A DNA stretch of 8,073 bases from an uncultured Bacilli bacterium. GTDB lineage: Bacteria; Bacillota_I; Bacilli_A; RF39; UBA660. The stretch is from positions 1 through 8,073 of the forward strand of contig CATKYP010000035.1 of assembly GCA_949840855.1 (NCBI GenBank). The letters are read 5' to 3'. Below, piece after piece: positions 6,925 to 8,073 of this stretch (position 1 is its first letter; the number at the start of each line of letters is the position of its first letter). Under the pieces are notes generated by a model. It was given only the letters and a program-made list of their open reading frames with translations. It did no database searches and was not told where the DNA came from. Made by a program: the position numbers and the translations under genes.

Positions 6925-6931
6925 ATGAAAA

Positions 6932-7369
6932 ATGGCAAGTATTTATGAAATGGTTGCAGATTTTAAAAGAAAATATCCAATGACAATAGGATGGAGATAT
7001 ATAAAAAATGCAAGTGTGGTTGAAAAACATCTAAATCCTGGAGAAGAATTAAAATATGCTTTTATTGCACAAAAAAATGATAATCCTTTTAATATCTTAG
7101 GTAGTGCTGTAGTTGCACTAACTTCAGAGCGAATTTTAATTGGTAGAAAAAGAGTAGTAATAGGTTATTTCTTAGATTCTATAACTCCTGATCTATTTAA
7201 TGATTTGAAGATAAAGGGAGGAATAATTTGGGGGAAAGTTCATATTGATACTGTTAAAGAATTTATTACTTTGTCTAATATTTCAAATGATGCTTTGCCT
7301 GAAATAGAATCTCAAATATCTGCTTATATGATGGATCAAAAGAAAAAATATCATATAGATAAAGACTAA
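6932..7369 (+). CDS. Small bacterial PH-domain-like protein
   Basis: A 145-residue soluble protein without signal peptide or convincing membrane helix. After a short helical start, LNPGEELKYAFIAQKND (34-50), SAVVALTSERILIGRKRVVIGYF (58-80) and the strands around IIWGKVHIDTVKEFITLSN (98-116) have the alternating pattern of a bacterial pleckstrin-homology fold (bPH type), in which 'ALTSERILIG' is a typical strand. The tail (121-145) is a helix ending in a lysine-rich stretch. The ligand and role are not known for this family. The start codon lies seven bases after the stop of the thioredoxin-like gene, with only weak GTGAG (6917-6921) as ribosome site, so translation is probably coupled. The ATG at 6925 is followed quickly by a stop and is not the start. 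A clear terminator overlaps the stop codon. Confidence 0.68.
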   Translation: MASIYEMVADFKRKYPMTIGWRYIKNASVVEKHLNPGEELKYAFIAQKNDNPFNILGSAVVALTSERILIGRKRVVIGYFLDSITPDLFNDLKIKGGIIWGKVHIDTVKEFITLSNISNDALPEIESQISAYMMDQKKKYHIDKD

Positions 7370-7405
7370 AAAAGATATGCAAAAATATGTATATCTTTTT
7401 TCTTT
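7368..7405 (+). terminator. Intrinsic terminator of the thioredoxin/PH unit
   Basis: AAAAAAGATAT (7368-7378) pairs with ATATCTTTTTT (7391-7401). Three more inner pairs (G-U, C-G, A-U) leave a six-base loop, for a stem of 14 pairs. The right arm itself provides the U tract. It begins inside the TAA stop codon of the PH-like gene. Confidence 0.85.
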
Positions 7406-7476
7406 AAATTAATATTTTATTTAAGTAGATAATATATAAATAATATACTTATAAAAAATAAATATTTATATAAGGA

Positions 7477-7521
7477 AGCAACAATATATTATATATTGCA
7501 TATGATATATTGATAGTTGCT
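7477..7521. repeat. Nested AT-rich inverted repeat upstream of the tRNA gene
   Basis: AGCAAC (7477-7482) pairs with GTTGCT (7516-7521). Inside, CAATATAT (7482-7489) can pair with either of two copies of ATATATTG (7491-7498 and 7505-7512); the first pairing is a near-continuous dyad with a one-base centre. The rest of the spacer 7406-7543 is plain AT-rich sequence in which I see no gene. Confidence 0.5.
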
Positions 7522-7543
7522 AAAAATATTATAGTTATTTGAT

Positions 7544-7572
7544 TTGACAATAATTTCATTTTATATTACAAT
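7544..7572 (+). promoter_or_regulatory. Strong promoter of the tRNA-Cys gene
   Basis: A perfect TTGACA (7544-7549) and TACAAT (7567-7572, 5 of 6) are separated by 17 bases. Transcription should start near 7579, only about seven bases before the mature tRNA 5' end at 7586, which is typical of a stable RNA gene. Confidence 0.85.
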
Positions 7573-7585
7573 TATATATGTTAAT

Positions 7586-7659
7586 GGGTCCATAGCCAAG
7601 TGGTAAGGCGTGGGACTGCAACTCCCTGATCGTTGGTTCAAATCCGACTGGGCCCTCCA
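7586..7659 (+). tRNA. tRNA-Cys (anticodon GCA)
   Basis: A 74-base cloverleaf with encoded CCA. The acceptor stem GGGTCCA (7586-7592) pairs with TGGGCCC (7649-7655), with one G-U pair. The D stem is GCC/GGC (7595-7597, 7607-7609), the anticodon loop CTGCAAC (7616-7622) has GCA at 7618-7620, and the T arm GTTGG/CCGAC (7632-7636, 7644-7648) surrounds TTCAAAT. Discriminator base U at 7656 and the GCA anticodon are the identity elements of tRNA-Cys. The outermost anticodon-stem pair is T-T (7611/7627), leaving four good pairs. Confidence 0.95.
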
Positions 7660-7668
7660 TTTGGAAAT

Positions 7669-7694
7669 AGTTCAAACTTTTATAAGTTTAGACT
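7669..7694 (+). other. Imperfect hairpin in the tRNA 3' trailer
   Basis: The arms 7669-7679 and 7684-7694 pair at 10 of 11 positions (one C-A mismatch, one G-U) around a TTAT loop. No T tract follows, so it is not a textbook terminator; it may be a weak terminator or a processing structure for the tRNA transcript. Confidence 0.35.
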
Positions 7695-7747
7695 TAAATA
7701 TAAATGTATTGATTTCTAAATAGGAAGTTAGTACTTTTTTAGTATCT

Positions 7748-7775
7748 AGGAGAGAGGATGCATTTTAAAAGATAA
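7748..7775 (+). other. Orphan ribosome site with a five-codon frame
   Basis: AGGAG (7748-7752) lies five bases before ATG 7758, but the frame closes after MHFKR at TAA 7773-7775. The surrounding stretch 7695-7826 has stops in every frame. It is either the fossil start of a decayed gene or a minimal leader peptide. TAGGAGAGA here recurs at 7931-7939 in front of the next gene. Confidence 0.3.
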
Positions 7776-7826
7776 GTATTACTACTAAGGAATTAGAAAT
7801 TGAAAGTTAGTTAAAGGACAATATAA

Positions 7827-7928
7827 TATAGAGTATATTGTACTAATCAATGTGTTAGTGGTTATAATCCTAATTGTATTTTCGAAAATCCAGAATGTCA
7901 TTGTAGAGAAAAAATAGTTAAATTATAA
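7827..7928 (+). pseudogene. Cysteine-rich reading frame without a start codon
   Basis: Between TAA 7824-7826 and TAA 7926-7928 this frame encodes 33 residues. They include YCTNQCVSGYNPNC and then NPECHCREKIVKL, giving five cysteines in the spacing CX3CX7CX6CXC, with one histidine. This looks like the end of a small metal-binding protein. No ATG, GTG or TTG is available in frame, and the upstream frame is closed by stops at 7812-7814 and 7824-7826. It may therefore be a truncated remnant, a frameshifted gene, or a sequencing error that hides the start. It ends 20 bases before the DUF3781-like gene. The family is not recognised; chance remains possible. Confidence 0.35.
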
Positions 7929-7948
7929 TTTAGGAGAGAAGTAGTATA

Positions 7949-8073
7949 ATGAACAAGGAAGTATTGTTATCAAATATAGATAAAGTTCATACTACTGTAA
8001 TGGGACTTGATAGAATTAAGAAAAATATTAAATTAGACAATAATAATGTAGTTGAATATTGCAAGAATAAAGT
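7949..8073 (+). CDS. DUF3781-like protein, N-terminal part (runs off the window)
   Basis: The frame opens at ATG 7949 with AGGAGAG (7932-7938) ten bases upstream, and stays open for 41 codons to the right edge. The start MNKEVLLSNIDKVHTTVMG followed by LDRIKKNIKL and NNVVEYCKNK matches my memory of the DUF3781 family, small cytosolic proteins of unknown function found in Firmicutes and others. No membrane segment or signal peptide is present in the visible part. No separate promoter is clear; AT-rich sequence at 7821-7838 could serve. The rest of the protein lies outside the window, so the family call rests on the first 41 residues. Confidence 0.65.
   Translation, partial: MNKEVLLSNIDKVHTTVMGLDRIKKNIKLDNNNVVEYCKNK

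Noticed and set aside
6160..7369. Bacteriocin or lantibiotic cluster suggested by the PedC/BrcD-like thioredoxin
   Set aside because: No precursor peptide, transporter or immunity gene is present; the neighbour is a PH-like protein.
7586..7659. tRNA-Cys 3' end as an active attachment site
   Set aside because: No direct repeat of the tRNA 3' end and no integrase gene occur in the window.

Overview
The window is very AT-rich DNA with good Shine-Dalgarno sites (AGGAG or AAGGTG types), sigma-A-like promoters, short A/T-rich hairpin terminators and normal TGG tryptophan codons. This points to a low-GC, Gram-positive (Firmicutes-type) bacterium using the standard code. The oxygen-sensitive activase/dehydratase-like operon suggests an anaerobe, perhaps a gut Clostridia- or RF39-like lineage. 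That taxonomic guess is inference.

Layout. Positions 2-55 hold the end of an upstream gene and its hairpin terminator. Positions 109-1710 (+) encode a YbiT/YkpA-type ABC-F ATPase; the start is the ATG at 109, not the GTG at 91. A bidirectional terminator (1709-1736) separates it from a convergent methyltransferase-fold protein of the DUF3419/BtaA-like type (1736-2647, -), which has a near-consensus promoter. Positions 2648-3080 contain no intact gene, but a probable frameshifted gene fossil lies at 2747-2999 (+).

Positions 5975 to 3081 (-) form a tightly overlapping three-gene operon: a COG3580/DUF2229-type subunit, a COG3581-type subunit and a BcrA/BadF/HgdC-type activase ATPase. In many anaerobes these modules occur fused in one very long 'acyl-CoA dehydratase activase-related' protein; here they are separate. 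The activase would use ATP to push an electron into Fe-S clusters on the other two proteins. The substrate is not evident.

Divergent from this operon, 6160-7369 (+) is a two-gene unit: a membrane-anchored extracytoplasmic thioredoxin-like protein (Cys-Ser-His-Cys) and a small bacterial PH-domain-like protein. It ends in a clear terminator. An AT-rich spacer with nested inverted repeats leads to a strong promoter and a tRNA-Cys(GCA) gene at 7586-7659. After the tRNA, 7660-7948 looks like degenerate or very small coding material, including an orphan cysteine-rich reading frame. A DUF3781-like gene starts at 7949 and runs off the window.

The most notable points are the ABC-F protein with one intact and one degenerate ATP site, the split three-gene activase system with its matching coupled junctions, the frameshifted fossil, and the Cys-rich frame without a start codon. 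No CRISPR array, insertion sequence or obvious defence system is visible.
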